64,000 bases of DNA from Aralia elata (taxonomy: Eukaryota; Streptophyta; Magnoliopsida; Apiales; Araliaceae), in contig CM068382.1 in the NCBI GenBank assembly GCA_034770075.1, positions 86,731,766 to 86,795,765 on the forward strand, given 5' to 3'. A program made the position numbers and the translations under genes. Under the pieces are notes generated by a model. It was not told the DNA's origin and made no database searches. It saw only the letters and a program-made list of their open reading frames with translations. Of the stretch, positions 33,112 to 45,215 are shown piece by piece; position 1 is the first letter of the stretch; each line of letters begins with the position of its first letter.

Positions 33112-34308
33112 ATGCCGCCAAGAAGAGAACAACGACACCGAAGGGTAGATGAATTCAATAATAATGAAGGAGGTCAAGCAGACCCGATGCAGAATTTTGT
33201 TAACATGTTAGTAGAGGCAATGCATAATCGAACACCAGTCATAGAAAATTTGCTAGGGAATCAGTTGGCTAACTTTAAAGACTTTAAGGCAGTAGGACCG
33301 CCTGAATTTAAAGGAACAACTGACCCGATAGAAGCCCAAACTTGGGTAAAGAAAATCGAAAAAGCGTTTGTGATTGCTAGGGTAGCGGAAGAGCAAAAGA
33401 CCGCCTCTGCTACATATATGCTGAAAGGGGAAGCAAACTTCTGGTGGGAGGCTAATCAATCAAGGGTCGGAACAGAAGCTGTCACATGGACAAGGTTCAA
33501 AGAACTATTCAACGAGAATTACTTCTCGATTGGGATGCAGGCTAGGATGGAAATTAAATTTCTAGAATTAAAGCAGGATAATATGACCGTCTCGGAATAC
33601 GCCGCCAAGTTTAACGAATTAGCTAGGTTCGCTCCACACTAAGTGGATACTGAAGCAAGGAAAGCACGAAGGTTCGAACAAGGTTTGAAACCTTAGATAT
33701 ACAACAAGGTGGAGGTGTTGCAGATTGCTACTTTTGGATCGCTCCTAGAAAAGGCTATTATAGCAGAAGGGGGAAATGAGGCTATGAGCCTCTACAACAA
33801 GGAAAGGAAGAATAAGGTCAAGATTGAAGGAAGCGGTGGCAGTGAAAGTGGAAAAAGAAAATGGAACAATGTTGGAAATACTAGTAATAACCAGGAAAGA
33901 ATGAAGAAGCAGGTTCAGAAGTGTGGAAACTGTGGGAAGAATCACTCGGGAGAGTGTTTGAAAGGGAAATGTGTATGTTATAAGTGTGGGCAGGAGGGAC
34001 ACGTCGCTTCAAACTGTCCCAATCAAAGAAAGAATAGTGGTTGTTTTATCTGCGGATCAACTGATCATATGGCAAGGGATTGTCTGAAAAGAAAGATCAA
34101 TGGGGAAAGTGCTAAGGAAGGGAATAGCAGCGGCAAGCTAGCGATAACTTATCCAACTCCGACAAACAAACCAACCGCGAGGACCTTCAATATGACGGTT
34201 CAAGATACGACAGCAGCCGGGGATGGAGTTCCAGGTATTATTCGAATAATAATTTATTCTTATATATATCGTGGGGTACGTTTACGTTTGAAAACATCTA
34301 AACTATAG
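33112..34308 (+). pseudogene. gag: Gypsy gag with two in-frame stops, ending inside protease
   Basis: It starts MPPRREQRHRR. The retrotransposon Gag domain is clear (WVKKIEKAF, LKGEANFWWE, WTRFKELFNENYF, FLELKQDNMTVSEYAAKFNE). Stops occur at 33,640-33,642 (after ELARFAPH) and near 33,694, in an otherwise continuous frame. Three zinc fingers follow (CGNCGKNHSGEC, CYKCGQEGHVASNC, CFICGSTDHMARDC). The linker ARTFNMTV then leads into the start of the protease, but the frame leaves the family within about 20 residues and the catalytic DSG is absent. Confidence 0.85.
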
Positions 34309-34575
34309 GAAAGGACTTAGATTAATAAATAAATAATATATAAGTATAATAATAAATCGTTTTATTAAAGAATTTTGAAGGAGGAATTTGAGTTCTATTG
34401 GAAATCAGATTCCGTATAATCAGATAGACAAGTTTTATGTTGAATGTTTAAAGATCGCTTCGATCGGATCAGATCGGGATCTATTTGTGATATAAATGTG
34501 TATGATATATACCCTCGTGGGTGTAGGTTTTATAACGGTGATTCCGGGGACGGAATCCTTATAAGGGTGGGTGAA
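34309..34575 (+). other. Gypsy 3' internal remnant and polypurine tract
   Basis: The end of the interior reads ..GATTCCGGGGACGGAATCCT then ATAAGGGTGGGTGAA, directly before the 3' LTR. This is the usual 3' end of gypsy internal regions. No pol sequence remains. Confidence 0.7.
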
Positions 34576-37500
34576 TGTAATAACCCAAAATTTATAAAAT
34601 AATTTAAATAAAAAATTTTGCGTATAATATTTTTTTTAAAAAAATAATAAAATTATTTTTATTATTTATCAAGGTAAGTATGGGAATACGTGCAAGGAAT
34701 GTATATGTGTAGATGTGATAAATATATATCATTTATTATATGAAAGTTTGTAAATGAGTTTTTCAAAAAAGAAATTGTTAATTATTTGAAAATTTATATT
34801 CTTTTAATAAGTTAATATTTAGTAAAGATGTAATATTATTTATTTTTCATAAAAATATGATTAATATATTATTTTCATGATAAATGTATATTTTAAGAAT
34901 GATTATTAATATTATTATTATTATTACTTTGACTATTTCTTTATAATATGAATATATAAGATTAGTCAATTTAAAATAAATTGACTAAGTTTGGTAATGT
35001 GGTAAAGTGACATTACGGATCAATACCTTAATTTGATCTATGGTCATGTATTTTAATTTTAAATATAATTATTGTTGTAATTATATTTAAAAGGATTTAT
35101 GTTTATATAATGGATGAAATAAATATGTAATAGTTCAAGTAATATAAATTATTAGTGGACTAGCTCAATTGATTTAAATAATCAAGCTCATGTAATTAAT
35201 TTATTATGGACTTGAATGAATAGTGTGTGTGGATTTATTAAATTAACCCATTAGAATTTAATTAAACCACATTTGGGAGCCCCATTAATTTAATTAATTA
35301 ATGGCCCAACCTTTTGACCCAATTAAGTAAGGACTTTTTAGTCTTTTGCTAGCATAAGTTGTAAAAAAAAAACAAAAACAAAAATGGGATTAAATCCCTT
35401 AAAGTGGGCGGGTAGAGAGAAAAAAAAAAAAGAAATCATTTCTTTGGTTCTTATCTCTTCATGCTAGGTGTCCCTCATTCCTAATTAACACATGTTAGGG
35501 ACAAGTGTCCAAGAGAGGGAGAGGTGAGGTGTATAAGTATGCTAGGTGTCTCCATCTTGCCTAAACACATGTTAGCTAGTTAAGAAAGGGACATGTGGCA
35601 CCTAAATAAGGCAATGAGGTGTATTGGCTAAAAAAAAAAAAAATCTTCCCTAGCAAGCTAAGTCCACTAGAAAGAAAGAAAAAAAAGGCACGGATTGGAG
35701 AAGGAAAAGGATAGCAAGATCAAGGTTCATCAAGATTAAGAAAGAAGAAGAAGAACAAAAACAATAAGAGGTAAGAACGCTAATTTATTTATTTTATTTA
35801 TCTCTTGGATTTTATTTCGTTGGTGTTGATTAGTTGTTGGTGGTTGTTGATAAGTGAAGATCATGGTGGATCTTGAAGTTATAAGGTGGATATGAAGGAG
35901 TAAACCTTGTTAAATCACCTTGAGCATGCATGTTTAGTTAACAAAATGATTAAAAATCAAAACCTATGCGAAAAGGATGAAATTTAAATTAGTGAACTGT
36001 TAATGGATTGATTTGGGACTTTTTGTTGTGATGTTTCGAATCTGAAAATTTTGGTTCCAGGGTGTTATGTTATACTCTTATGAGTTATGAACATCACCTA
36101 ATTGGAATGGAGGAAAAAGCTTAAGTAACGAAGTCATGGCGAATTTTTTTATAAAACTAGTTAAAAGTTAAAAAAATCAGTTCGTACACTGACTTTAGAG
36201 TCAATTTTTCAGGTAGTTAAAGCTTACGGAAATGGGGTATTTTCTATGGGTTTTGTAGTTTGTAATATAAGGAAGCCGTGGGCTCAAGAACGGACTTATT
36301 TCGATAAGAAACGAGTAAGTTATAAAGACGTAAAGTACGTACCACAAAAAACGAAACTGCCCAGATAATAAGGCTGTATGCAGTGAGTTTTGTTCTAATA
36401 TGGACACCTGAAAACAGACGGGTTGACCTGTCTGATTGGGAATGAAATTTTTTATCTAAAGCAGACACCTGAAACAGACGGGTTATACTGTCTGGATATT
36501 AACTGAAGAAGAACTTGGCCTAAAGCAGACAGTCTTAACTATCGGGATAGATAATCAAAATGAAATTTGTTCTAAAGCAGACAGTCCTAACTGTCTGGAT
36601 AAGACCTGTAATGTAGAAGAAAAAAAATATTGTAAGTTATAATAAATAACTTTTAATATTTTGATAAGAATTTCATTAATATTTTAATATTAATGATAAT
36701 AAGTTTATTTCATAATTGTATTAAATAAATATTGTAAGTTATAATAAATATTGTAAGTTATAATAAATAACTTTTAATATTTTGATAAGAATTTCATTAA
36801 TATTTTAATATTAATGATAATAAGTTTATTTCATAATTGTATTAAAAAAATATTGTAAGTTATAATAAATAACTTTTGAATATTTTGACATGAATTTCAT
36901 TAATATTTTAATATTAATAGTAATCATTTAAAAATGATTTTAATACTTTAAAAATCATTTAAAAGTGATATTAAAGTTTGAAAAATGTTACATAACTTTT
37001 AATATTTTGAAAAAAAAAAGATTTCATTAATATTTTAGTATTAATGATAATGAAATTATTTATTAATTAAATCTTATAAATAAGTTTAATGTTTGGAAAA
37101 AAATGTTATAAATGATAATTAAATTATCTAGTATAATATTTAAGTTCTTGAACAAAGTTTTATTGGTAATAAATTCATTAATTATCCGATAATGCAATCG
37201 GGATGCCGAAACGATACCGAACGCAAACCAAATCGACATAGTTTGACTATGTATACGTTCTTATGTGTCTTGATGACTGAAATGAATATGTGACAATGCG
37301 TTTAAGTTGTGTAATGACTGCAATAGCAGTGTTATGTGTTAAGGTGTATTATTCTAATCAAAAGAATAATCATATTATTGATAGGTCTACGTGTAAAAGT
37401 TTAAACTAAACCTTGTAGCAGTAGACAATGACCAAGGCAAGTATCTAAACCTTATGCAATATTTTTAATTCGTGCAACAGGTATATAATGTGCAAGTATC

Positions 37501-38782
37501 CTATCCTCTTCATTTACTTTATGAAATGAATTTCGGTTTATGCAAGCTTTTAACTCAATCTATTATTGAGCAATTATTCTATCCTTTCATTTATATTATG
37601 AACTAGATTCATATGATGTGCAAGTATTCTTAAACTTTATTCAAGCTATCTATTGATTTCAAGCATCTCGATATTGTTTCATGTGATGCGTTTATAATCA
37701 AATTATTCTGTTCTTTGTGCAAGTGTCCTAACTTGTACAAATTGTTATAATTATTATAAATTCGAATTTCCTTCGATTGTTCACTATTAAAAGTATCTTA
37801 TTACTGAATTGCTATGACTCATATCGAAAATTGGTATTCTACGTTTGGTAATGTATGTGTCCCCACTTGTATGAACGACTGTACATTATCAATTACCCTT
37901 GAATTCGAAATTCGTTGACAAGTTCTGATACATACTATTAAATTTCGGTATGTATACCTAGTTTAAAGATTGTCGAAGCTATTTGACCAGCTAGACCTAA
38001 TTTAAAAAGCATTGTTGAATATTATTGGTTATGATAGCGTCGTCCAACTAAATTGTTTTAGTTAGGACTCCAGACTGAGTATGAACAACCCTAAATGGGA
38101 AAAAAAAAATTTATGCGCTAATAGCGGTGATGTAGTTTATATGCACCAATGGCAGTGATGTATTATATAGTATTGATCAATACAGGGCACAACGGGACTG
38201 ATCATCCTCCATGTCCGTAAGACCAGACGGTTTACAGATGAATTTCTGTTTAAACCTTTTCGAAAATAAAAAATGACAGTTCATGGTCTTTTGACCACTT
38301 AGTATTCAAAAGTCACCCTGTTGTTTCAAAAATCTTAAAATAATTTGATATGTTGTTAAGAATGGTTTCAAATGACTTCACCGCTATTGATTCGTGGTAG
38401 AAGTAGTCCTCAAAGAAAACATTTACTTCTTCAGCGAATTATTATAAATGTTATTACTTGCTGAGCAATTAAATGCTCATTCTTGCTTCGACTTAAATGT
38501 TTTCAGCTAGGCGTGAATGTTCGGAAGGCTCTGGAAAAGACAAAGGCAAAGGAAAGCTCAAGGAATAGGTTTTATAGTGTTATCTATAATAATTAATCTT
38601 TTGTATTATGATCATATATATTATGTATCATGTAAGGAATGTAATTAAAGGTTGTCATACCTGGGGAATAGATAACTCTGATATGTATATTAAGTTTGTA
38701 AATTCATATTATTCCGCTCAAAGAAATGGTATCGTGATACACCAAATATGGGTTTCAAGTACTCGGATTTGGGGGCGTCACA
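34576..38782 (+). repeat. Gypsy 3' LTR (4,207 bp)
   Basis: Starts TGTAATAACCC and ends GGGGGCGTCACA, followed by ATTTT. It is longer than the 5' LTR because of a roughly 100-bp tandem duplication at 36,629-36,850 (ATTGTAAGTTATAATAAATA units), an A-rich insert near 35,380, and the retained 68-bp hairpin segment near 38,450-38,518. It has four CAGAC-type motifs at 36,415-36,597. Confidence 0.93.
38462..38479. other. Conserved LTR hairpin TGAGCA..TGCTCA
   Basis: TGAGCAATTAAATGCTCA, a 6-bp stem. The same hairpin lies at 1,775-1,792 and 59,738-59,755 in other LTRs. It is deleted from the 5' LTR of this element. Confidence 0.7.
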
Positions 38783-39253
38783 ATTTTAGTAAGAAGAACC
38801 ATTTTATAATTCGATTCATAATAATTGGTAGCATGGTTGGCATGTTTTTACTCCTTTTTCGATTTCTTTGCAAACTTTTGAAGAATTCCTGAATGTCTAG
38901 TTCTCCTTTTTTGATTACTCCTTGTTTTACCCACTATCTACTGAAATATCTTTACCTTTATATATCCTCTTTTTCTTCCCTTTATTAAATTTATCAGCCT
39001 ACTTCTCTGTGCTGAGTTTTGTCCTTGTGTTCTTTTATTCTGCTTTTGTAGTTTTGAGGTTATAGCTGTTTGGTGGAGGGGTGCTCATGTATAGCAGTTT
39101 TTATTGTCAGGATTTAAAATCAAACTTTATCTGCAATCACCAAGCAAGGCAAGTTCAAGAATACAGTGCTGCTATCTTCGCCCTTTTTTAGCATTATTAG
39201 TTTTTTGCTATTGTTTCGGGAATGTGAATCAACTAGCTTGTGTGGGGTATAAA

Positions 39254-42200
39254 ATGGACAAGAGCTGGTTGCGTGCAATTAAATGGTCTAAGGCTTATAT
39301 TGATGGGGTAAATGCTTTTATGAAATTTGTTGAAACTCATGTAGGTATAGAGTGCGACATTCGATGCCCATGTATAGATTGTTTGAACTTAATAATTCAA
39401 GATCAAAAATCAGTTAAAGATCATATTTTGGAGCGAGGGATAGATCCAGGGTACACAACATGGTTTTATCACAGTGAACCATCAAGTTCGAATAATTTAA
39501 GGAATCCACATACCAATGAGGGTGATAGGATTGATAATGATTTGTTTGAAGAAGATGATGAAGAAGATGATGGTGTTAATGACATGTTATTTGACCTTGG
39601 TCAACAACACTATCAAGCTAATGCTGAAAATTTCTCAGATGACAATAACACCAACATTGGTGGTGTTCCAGCATATCTCGAGGCACTCATGATGGGTGCT
39701 CAAACAGAATTATACCCTGGATGTAAGAAGATTTCAAGGATTTCTTTTATCATACAATTACTTCACCTCAAAGTGTATAATAAGGTGAGTAATAAAACTA
39801 TAGATATGATGTTGAGGCTGATGAAATTATCTCTTCCTAATGGTGAGACGCTTCCAAGTTCTTACTACGAAGCTAAAAAATCGTTGCGAGATTTGGGATT
39901 GGGATATGAATGTATCCATGCTTGTAAGTACGACTGTATTTTATTCTGGAAGGAGAATGGAAACGTGGAAACTTGTCCTACTTGTGGAACTTCTCGATGG
40001 AAAGTCAATGATGGTATAGGGAAGAAGATACCACAAAAGATTTTAAGGTATTTTCCACTGATACATAGGCTTCAACGCTTGTTCATGTCCCAAAAAACAT
40101 CTAAAAAGATGGTGTGGCATAAAGAAAAACGAATTGATGATGATTATATGAGACATCCGGCTGATTCACTAGCTTGGAAAGACTTTGATAGTAACTTTCC
40201 TTGGTTTGCAAATGATCCTAGAAATGTTAGACTAGCTCTAGCTGCAGATGATTTTAATCCATTTGGAAACTTAAGCACCATTTATAGCATGTGGCCTGTT
40301 ATTGTAGCTCCATTGAATCTTCCCCCTTGGGATTTCATGAAACAACCATTCTTTATGTTATCTTTACTAATTCTAGGGAAGAAATACCAGGAAAGGACAC
40401 TGATGTCTACTTACAGCCGTTAATTGAAGAGTTAAAAAAATTATGGGTTGAAGGGATAGAAACCTTTGATGTTTCTTGTAAAAAAAAATTTCAGATGCAT
40501 GCTGCTGTTTTATGGACAATAAACGATTTTCCTGCATATGGTGATTTGTCTGGATGGAGTACTAAAGGGTACATGCCTTGTCCAGTTTGTAATGACTAAA
40601 TATGTTCTCAGGGGTTGCGAAACAAGGTGTGTTATATGGGACACCGTCGCTATTTACCAAAAGATCATGCTTGGAGAAGAAGCAGAAAGTTCAATGGTAA
40701 AAGTGAAGATAGCGAGACACCTAGAGAATTAACTGGGGAGGATGTGTTAATGCAATTGGGGAGACTAGAAGATTTGACACCAGGGAAGCATGGTAATAGA
40801 AAGAGAAAGCGCAAGCCTGAGGAATTGAATTGGACTAAATTTAGCATTTTTTTTGTTTGCCTTACTGGAGTAAGTTGAAGTTAAGGCACAATTTAGATGT
40901 AATGCATATTGAAAAGAATATTTGTGAGAGTATATTGGGAACCTTGATGAGTATAGATGGGAAAACAAAAGATACAGTCAAGTCAAGGCAGGATTTGGAG
41001 GACATGAACATTCGCAAGGAGTTGCACTTAATTAAGAGGAATGATGGAAAATATGTGAAACCTGCTGCATGTTATGTCATGAAAAAGAAAGAAAGGCACG
41101 ATTTCTGTGAGTTTCTAAAATCGATTAGATTTCCTGATGGGTATGCTTCTAATATCTCTCGTTGTGTTAGTTCGAGTGATCAAAAGATATCTGGGTTGAA
41201 AAGTCATGAGTGCCATATACTTTTACAATGGTTACTTCCTGTTGGTATTCGAGGATCGTTAAACAATGAAGTATCCGACGTAGTAGCAGAGTTGGGTCAT
41301 TTTTTTCAACGGTTGTGTTGTAAGAAGTTGAAGAAGTCTGAATTAGAGAAAATGAGAGAAGATATTTGCTTGATTTTATGTAAACTTGAAAAAATATATC
41401 CTCCAGCTTTTTTGACATAATGGTTCATTTGCCTATTCATTTACCGAATGAGGCATTGATTGGTGGACCGGTTCAATTTAGATGGATGTATCCAATTGAA
41501 AGGTAAAAAAAAAACATTCATTATATAAATTATTTTGTCTAAGTTGTAATTGATGTCTTTGTTAATTATGTTTTTGTAGATCATTATGTGAATTGAAGCA
41601 GAGTGTGCGCAATAAAGCTCAACCAGAAGGTTCAGTTGCAGAAGCTTACATTGCAAAAGAGTGTTTAACTTTTTGCTCAATGTACTTGCGGGGAATTGAG
41701 ACTAGATTCAATCGAGATGAGCGAAATAATGATATAGTAACTGATGATAGTTTATCAATTTTCTCTCAAAAATGCCGCCATTTTGGTGCAACTAAATATG
41801 TTGAGTTATTAGAGGAAGAGTTCAATGTGACACAATGGTTTGTCTTCCACAATTGTGAAGAGGTTAAACCATATTTCGAGTGAGTATATAATTAGATTTT
41901 AAACTTACAAAAATAATATGTTAAGTATTTGAAATTTGTTGAAATGCATATTGATATTATTTATTACAAGAGGCATAAAGAGGAGCTTCACTTAGCTGGT
42001 TGTGAAAATGTAGATAAAGAACATAGAGAGTAATTTCCCGCATGGTTCAAAAATCATGTAAGATAATTTGGATTTTGAATGTTGTTTGCAATTGTAAAAT
42101 ATCTTATTATCATGTTGTTGATTTTTAGAATCTTACTTCTCTATAGATGACTCAAATATATCATGATGAACCATCAGAAGAAAACGAATCTCTATATTCA

Positions 42201-42942
42201 TTAGCATGTGCACCTTATAGGTGTGTAAGAAAGTACACTGGATGCATCGTGAATGGAGTTAGGTTTTTAACTAAAGAACGTGATGGTCGTCGTAAAAGTC
42301 AAAATAGTGGGATTGTAGTAGAGGGGAACCATGGTGAAGATATCATAGATTTTTATGGGGTATTAACTGATATAATTCAATTGGATTATGTGAAACATAG
42401 ACATGTAACTGTATTCAAATGTGAATGGTTTGATCTTGGGAAAAAAAAAATCAGGGACACAAAAGGATGGAAATATAGTAAGTATTAAAGTTACAGGAAA
42501 ATGTTATGAGAATGATTCTTATATACTAGCTGATCAAGCACGACAAGTTTTCTATATTAATGATCCTAAATTAGGAGGTAATTGGCGAGTAGTGCAACCA
42601 TTTCAACATAGGCATATATACAATGTTGATGAGATGCAAGAAGAAGCAATGGATGTTGACGACTTTTCCTTTGTGGAAGATGGAGTATATCAAGAGAATG
42701 ATGTTGATGTCGCATTTGAAGTTAGTCTTGGTGAAATACAATCATTGAATAGAGAGGACATGGATCATGAAGATGTTGAGGAGTTGGTCATTTCAAGACT
42801 ACGTGAAGTTGTTGAGGAGAACTTAGAGAATGTCGATGAAGAAGATGAGTTAGATGAAACTTTGGTTGATTATTGTACTACTGAGGATGATTCTCAGCAA
42901 CATAGTGATTCTGAAAACGATACTGATAATGACAATAGTTAA
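39254..42942 (+). pseudogene. CACTA TNP2 transposase, decayed
   Basis: ATG at 39,254 (MDKSWLRAIKWSKAYIDGVN). The order is a transposase-associated Cys-rich domain (IRCPCIDCLN); the Transposase_21/TNP2 core (LYPGCKK, NKTIDMMLRL, TCPTCGTSRWK, MRHPADSLAWKDFD, RLALAADDFNPFG, PCPVCND, YMGHRRYLP, HIEKNICESILGTL); DUF4218 (HLPNEALIGGPVQFRWMYPI); and DUF4216 (YTGCIVNGVRF, NSGIVVEG, DFYGVLTDIIQLDY, ARQVFYINDPKLGGNWRVV) with an acidic tail. Breaks seen: a frameshift near 40,375; a stop at 40,597; frameshifts at a T8 run (about 40,848), a T6 run (about 41,409) and an A10 run (about 42,441); and a stop near 42,031. Introns at about 41,504-41,580, 41,882-41,971 and 42,059-42,146 have GT-AG ends. No functional transposase is encoded as read. 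Confidence 0.88.
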
Positions 42943-43042
42943 CTCAACAGAACACAGGTGCTCTAATAAACTCATTCTATTCTTCAAACTTTTTTCGGTT
43001 GCTTTGATGTATTAATGGTCTAATAAACTCCTCGGATATTAT

Positions 43043-43756
43043 TTGTTTGTGTATTCAGGGAATGTTGTTGGTCCCGGGCTTGCCCATGGCTTGTTGCTCT
43101 TTAAACTTTTTCGGTTGTTTGTTACTTGTGCGTGTGGCTGCTGGTTTTCTTCTGCTGCCATGGGGCTGGTGCAGGGCAAGTCTATACTTGTGTGGTCATG
43201 GGCTTGCTATTTGTTGGCTATGCTGGCCATTTTTGCTGCGTGTGGCATCTGGTCCAGTCTGTTTTTGGCGTGGCAGGTCTGTTTTGGTGTGGCTGGTCCG
43301 TCTGTGCTGTAATGGCTGCTGGTGCAGTCACTTCAGTTAGTGTTGCTGGTGCAGTCTCTTGTGTGCTGTTTGGAGGTATGGCTGGCTGGTGCTGTTGGTT
43401 TTTGCTGGGAGGTATGGCTGGCTGGGTTCTGGTTTGTGTAGCCGTGTCTATATCAATGTTGTTGTTGCTGTCTAGTTGGCCAGTGTTTGCTGGGATATAT
43501 GTGTTGCTGCTGGTTTCAACTTATGACTGTGATATTGCTGTTCTTTTCAATTTTGAGCATGTTTGCTTCTTTTTATGGTTACTGGTTGTTTTTATTATTG
43601 GCTGATTAGTGTTGTTTGTTTGGGCTCTGGCCTTGTAATCTTGTATAGTCATGACATCATAGGGCATGTCCTTTGATGTCTATGCTATATTCTGATTGGG
43701 GTTTCCCATGATGTTTGTACATTCTTTCTCTTTTATTTCAGTCTAAATTTAGGGAA
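43043..43756 (+). repeat. T/G-rich 3' module, copy 1, with hairpin
   Basis: It follows the TNP2 stop. The long stretch is almost only T and G on this strand (GCTGGTGCTGTTGGTTTTTG-like), so open frames here are composition artefacts. It ends with the hairpin GACATCATAGG-GCATGT-CCTTTGATGTC (43,653-43,680, one mismatch). Then comes GGGGTTTCCCATGATGTTTG..ATTTCAGTCTAAATTTAG. A homologous module follows the second gene (50,290-51,018). Confidence 0.8.
43653..43680 (+). terminator. Hairpin behind TNP2 (possible 3'-end signal)
   Basis: 11-bp stem with one mismatch and loop GCATGT. A perfect version lies at 50,908-50,935. A role in RNA 3'-end formation or stability is inferred from its position after both genes. 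Confidence 0.45.
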
Positions 43757-44189
43757 AAAAAACTTTGTTATGTTGAATGTGTGCCAAATGATTATTGTAG
43801 AGTTACGGAAGAACTGTCTGTTGTTCCTTACAAAAATTTGTATTCTGTGCTCAGGAGCGCAATACTACTATTCAATCTAGTTGACCACTAAATTTGTAAG
43901 GAGGATTAGGTAGGTAGCTATTTGTGGCCGGATTCTTCTACACCTCTCTCATATTTGAAAGAGTTGTTTTATAAGATACTTCTCAATGGACGAGATAACA
44001 AAAAAATAGATTAAAATTTAAAAAATACTATATTACCTAAAATAATTTGCAAATCGACATAACAATTATCATAATTTACCACACCACCACAATAATTAAT
44101 TATTATTTAAAAATAGATATCCATGGATAATCTGAATCTATATACAAAACTTACAAATCATTAACAACAATTTTCATAATTCACCACAC
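43757..44189. other. No recognisable gene
   Basis: AT-rich CACTA interior. No coding frame with family resemblance was seen. Confidence 0.5.
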
Positions 44190-45084
44190 TACCACAATAA
44201 CAATTATAATTATAATAATTATTATATTTTTTATTATTATAATTATTGATATTATTATTGTTGTTATTATTACTATTATCATCATTGTTATGATTATTGT
44301 TGTTGTTATTATTATTAGTATTATTACAATTATGATAATTATTCTTATAATTATTACTATTATTATAATAATAATTATTATTACTATTATAGTTATAATT
44401 ATAATTATTACTGTTATTATTATTACTATTTCTATAATAATTATTATTATTTTTAGTACTATTATAATTAAGGCTGTAAACGAGCGAAGATGAGTTCGGA
44501 CTCGATTCGGACTCGACAAGAAAAAATACGAGCGAGACTCGGATTCGTTAATAATATGAGTATAATCTGAGCATTAAAAATAGTTCGAATAAAAATATTA
44601 GTAGAATCTGAGCAAGGTTATACTCGACTCGTTTAAGATTCAAACTACTCGAATTCTTGATTGTGATTCGATACATACTCGGTTAATACATATTTGATTT
44701 GATGTTCGATACATTCTCTTATAATATATACAAATTTAAATCGAATTAGGATAATTAGTTATAGTTTTGTTTTGTTTTTATTTTTAATTGTTATTTTATA
44801 TTTGTAAAATGTAAAAATAAATATTATAAGCTCATTTCTAAGTAAAACAAGAAATCCAATTTATAATTATATTTATTATAAAACTATTTATAATTTATCA
44901 TTTCGATTCGAATTCGAGTAGCTCTCTGTTCGCTCAGGTTCGACTCGTTTACACCCTTAATTATAATAATAATAAATATTTGTTAACCTTACTTAAGACT
45001 ATTATTATAATTATTACTTTTTTTACATTTACTATTAGTACTATTATAATAATAATAAATATTATTATTATTGTTATTACTATA

Positions 45085-45124
<40 letters not shown>

Positions 45125-45215
45125 GTTGTAGTGTTATTATTGTTATTATAATTAAGGCTATTATAATTATTATAAATATTATTATTATTAGTACTACTAC
45201 TATCAAATGTTTGTT
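44190..45215. repeat. (ATT)n-rich low-complexity tract interrupted by a MITE
   Basis: Two ATT/ATA trinucleotide-rich tracts (about 44,190-44,470 and 44,958-45,210) give spurious isoleucine-rich frames. The element at 44,471-44,957 appears to have inserted into one original tract. Confidence 0.9.
44471..44957. mobile_element. 487-bp MITE with GTGTAAACGAG inverted ends
   Basis: The left end AGGCTGTAAACGAGCGAAGA and right end ..GACTCGTTTACACCCT are imperfect inverted repeats. TAATTA lies on both sides, so the duplication may be TA or TAATTA. There are internal GATTCGAATTCGAG-like words and no coding capacity. The superfamily is not certain. Confidence 0.7.

Larger units (their letters stand above)
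27884..38782 (+). mobile_element. Non-autonomous Ty3/gypsy element, complete with both LTRs
   Basis: LTRs lie at 27,884-31,871 and 34,576-38,782. Target duplication ATTTT lies on both sides (27,879-83 and 38,783-87). The primer-binding site matches tRNA-iMet. The interior is only 2.7 kb and encodes an extra zinc-knuckle ORF and a gag with stops. It ends just inside the protease; RT, RNase H and integrase are absent. The element sits in the CACTA between the candidate promoter and TNP2, in the same orientation as TNP2. It must rely on another element's enzymes, and the remnant at 15,291 comes from a related family. Confidence 0.93.

Noticed and set aside
39104..39253. N-terminal extension of TNP2 from the ATG at 39,104
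   Set aside because: The family N-terminus MDKSW begins at 39,254. The extra 50 residues have no family match and probably lie in the 5' UTR.
43126..43605. Apparent 159-aa membrane-like protein
   Set aside because: It arises from T/G-rich low-complexity DNA, which encodes Val/Leu/Cys/Trp/Phe in several frames. The homologous module at 50,290-51,018 gives unrelated frames.
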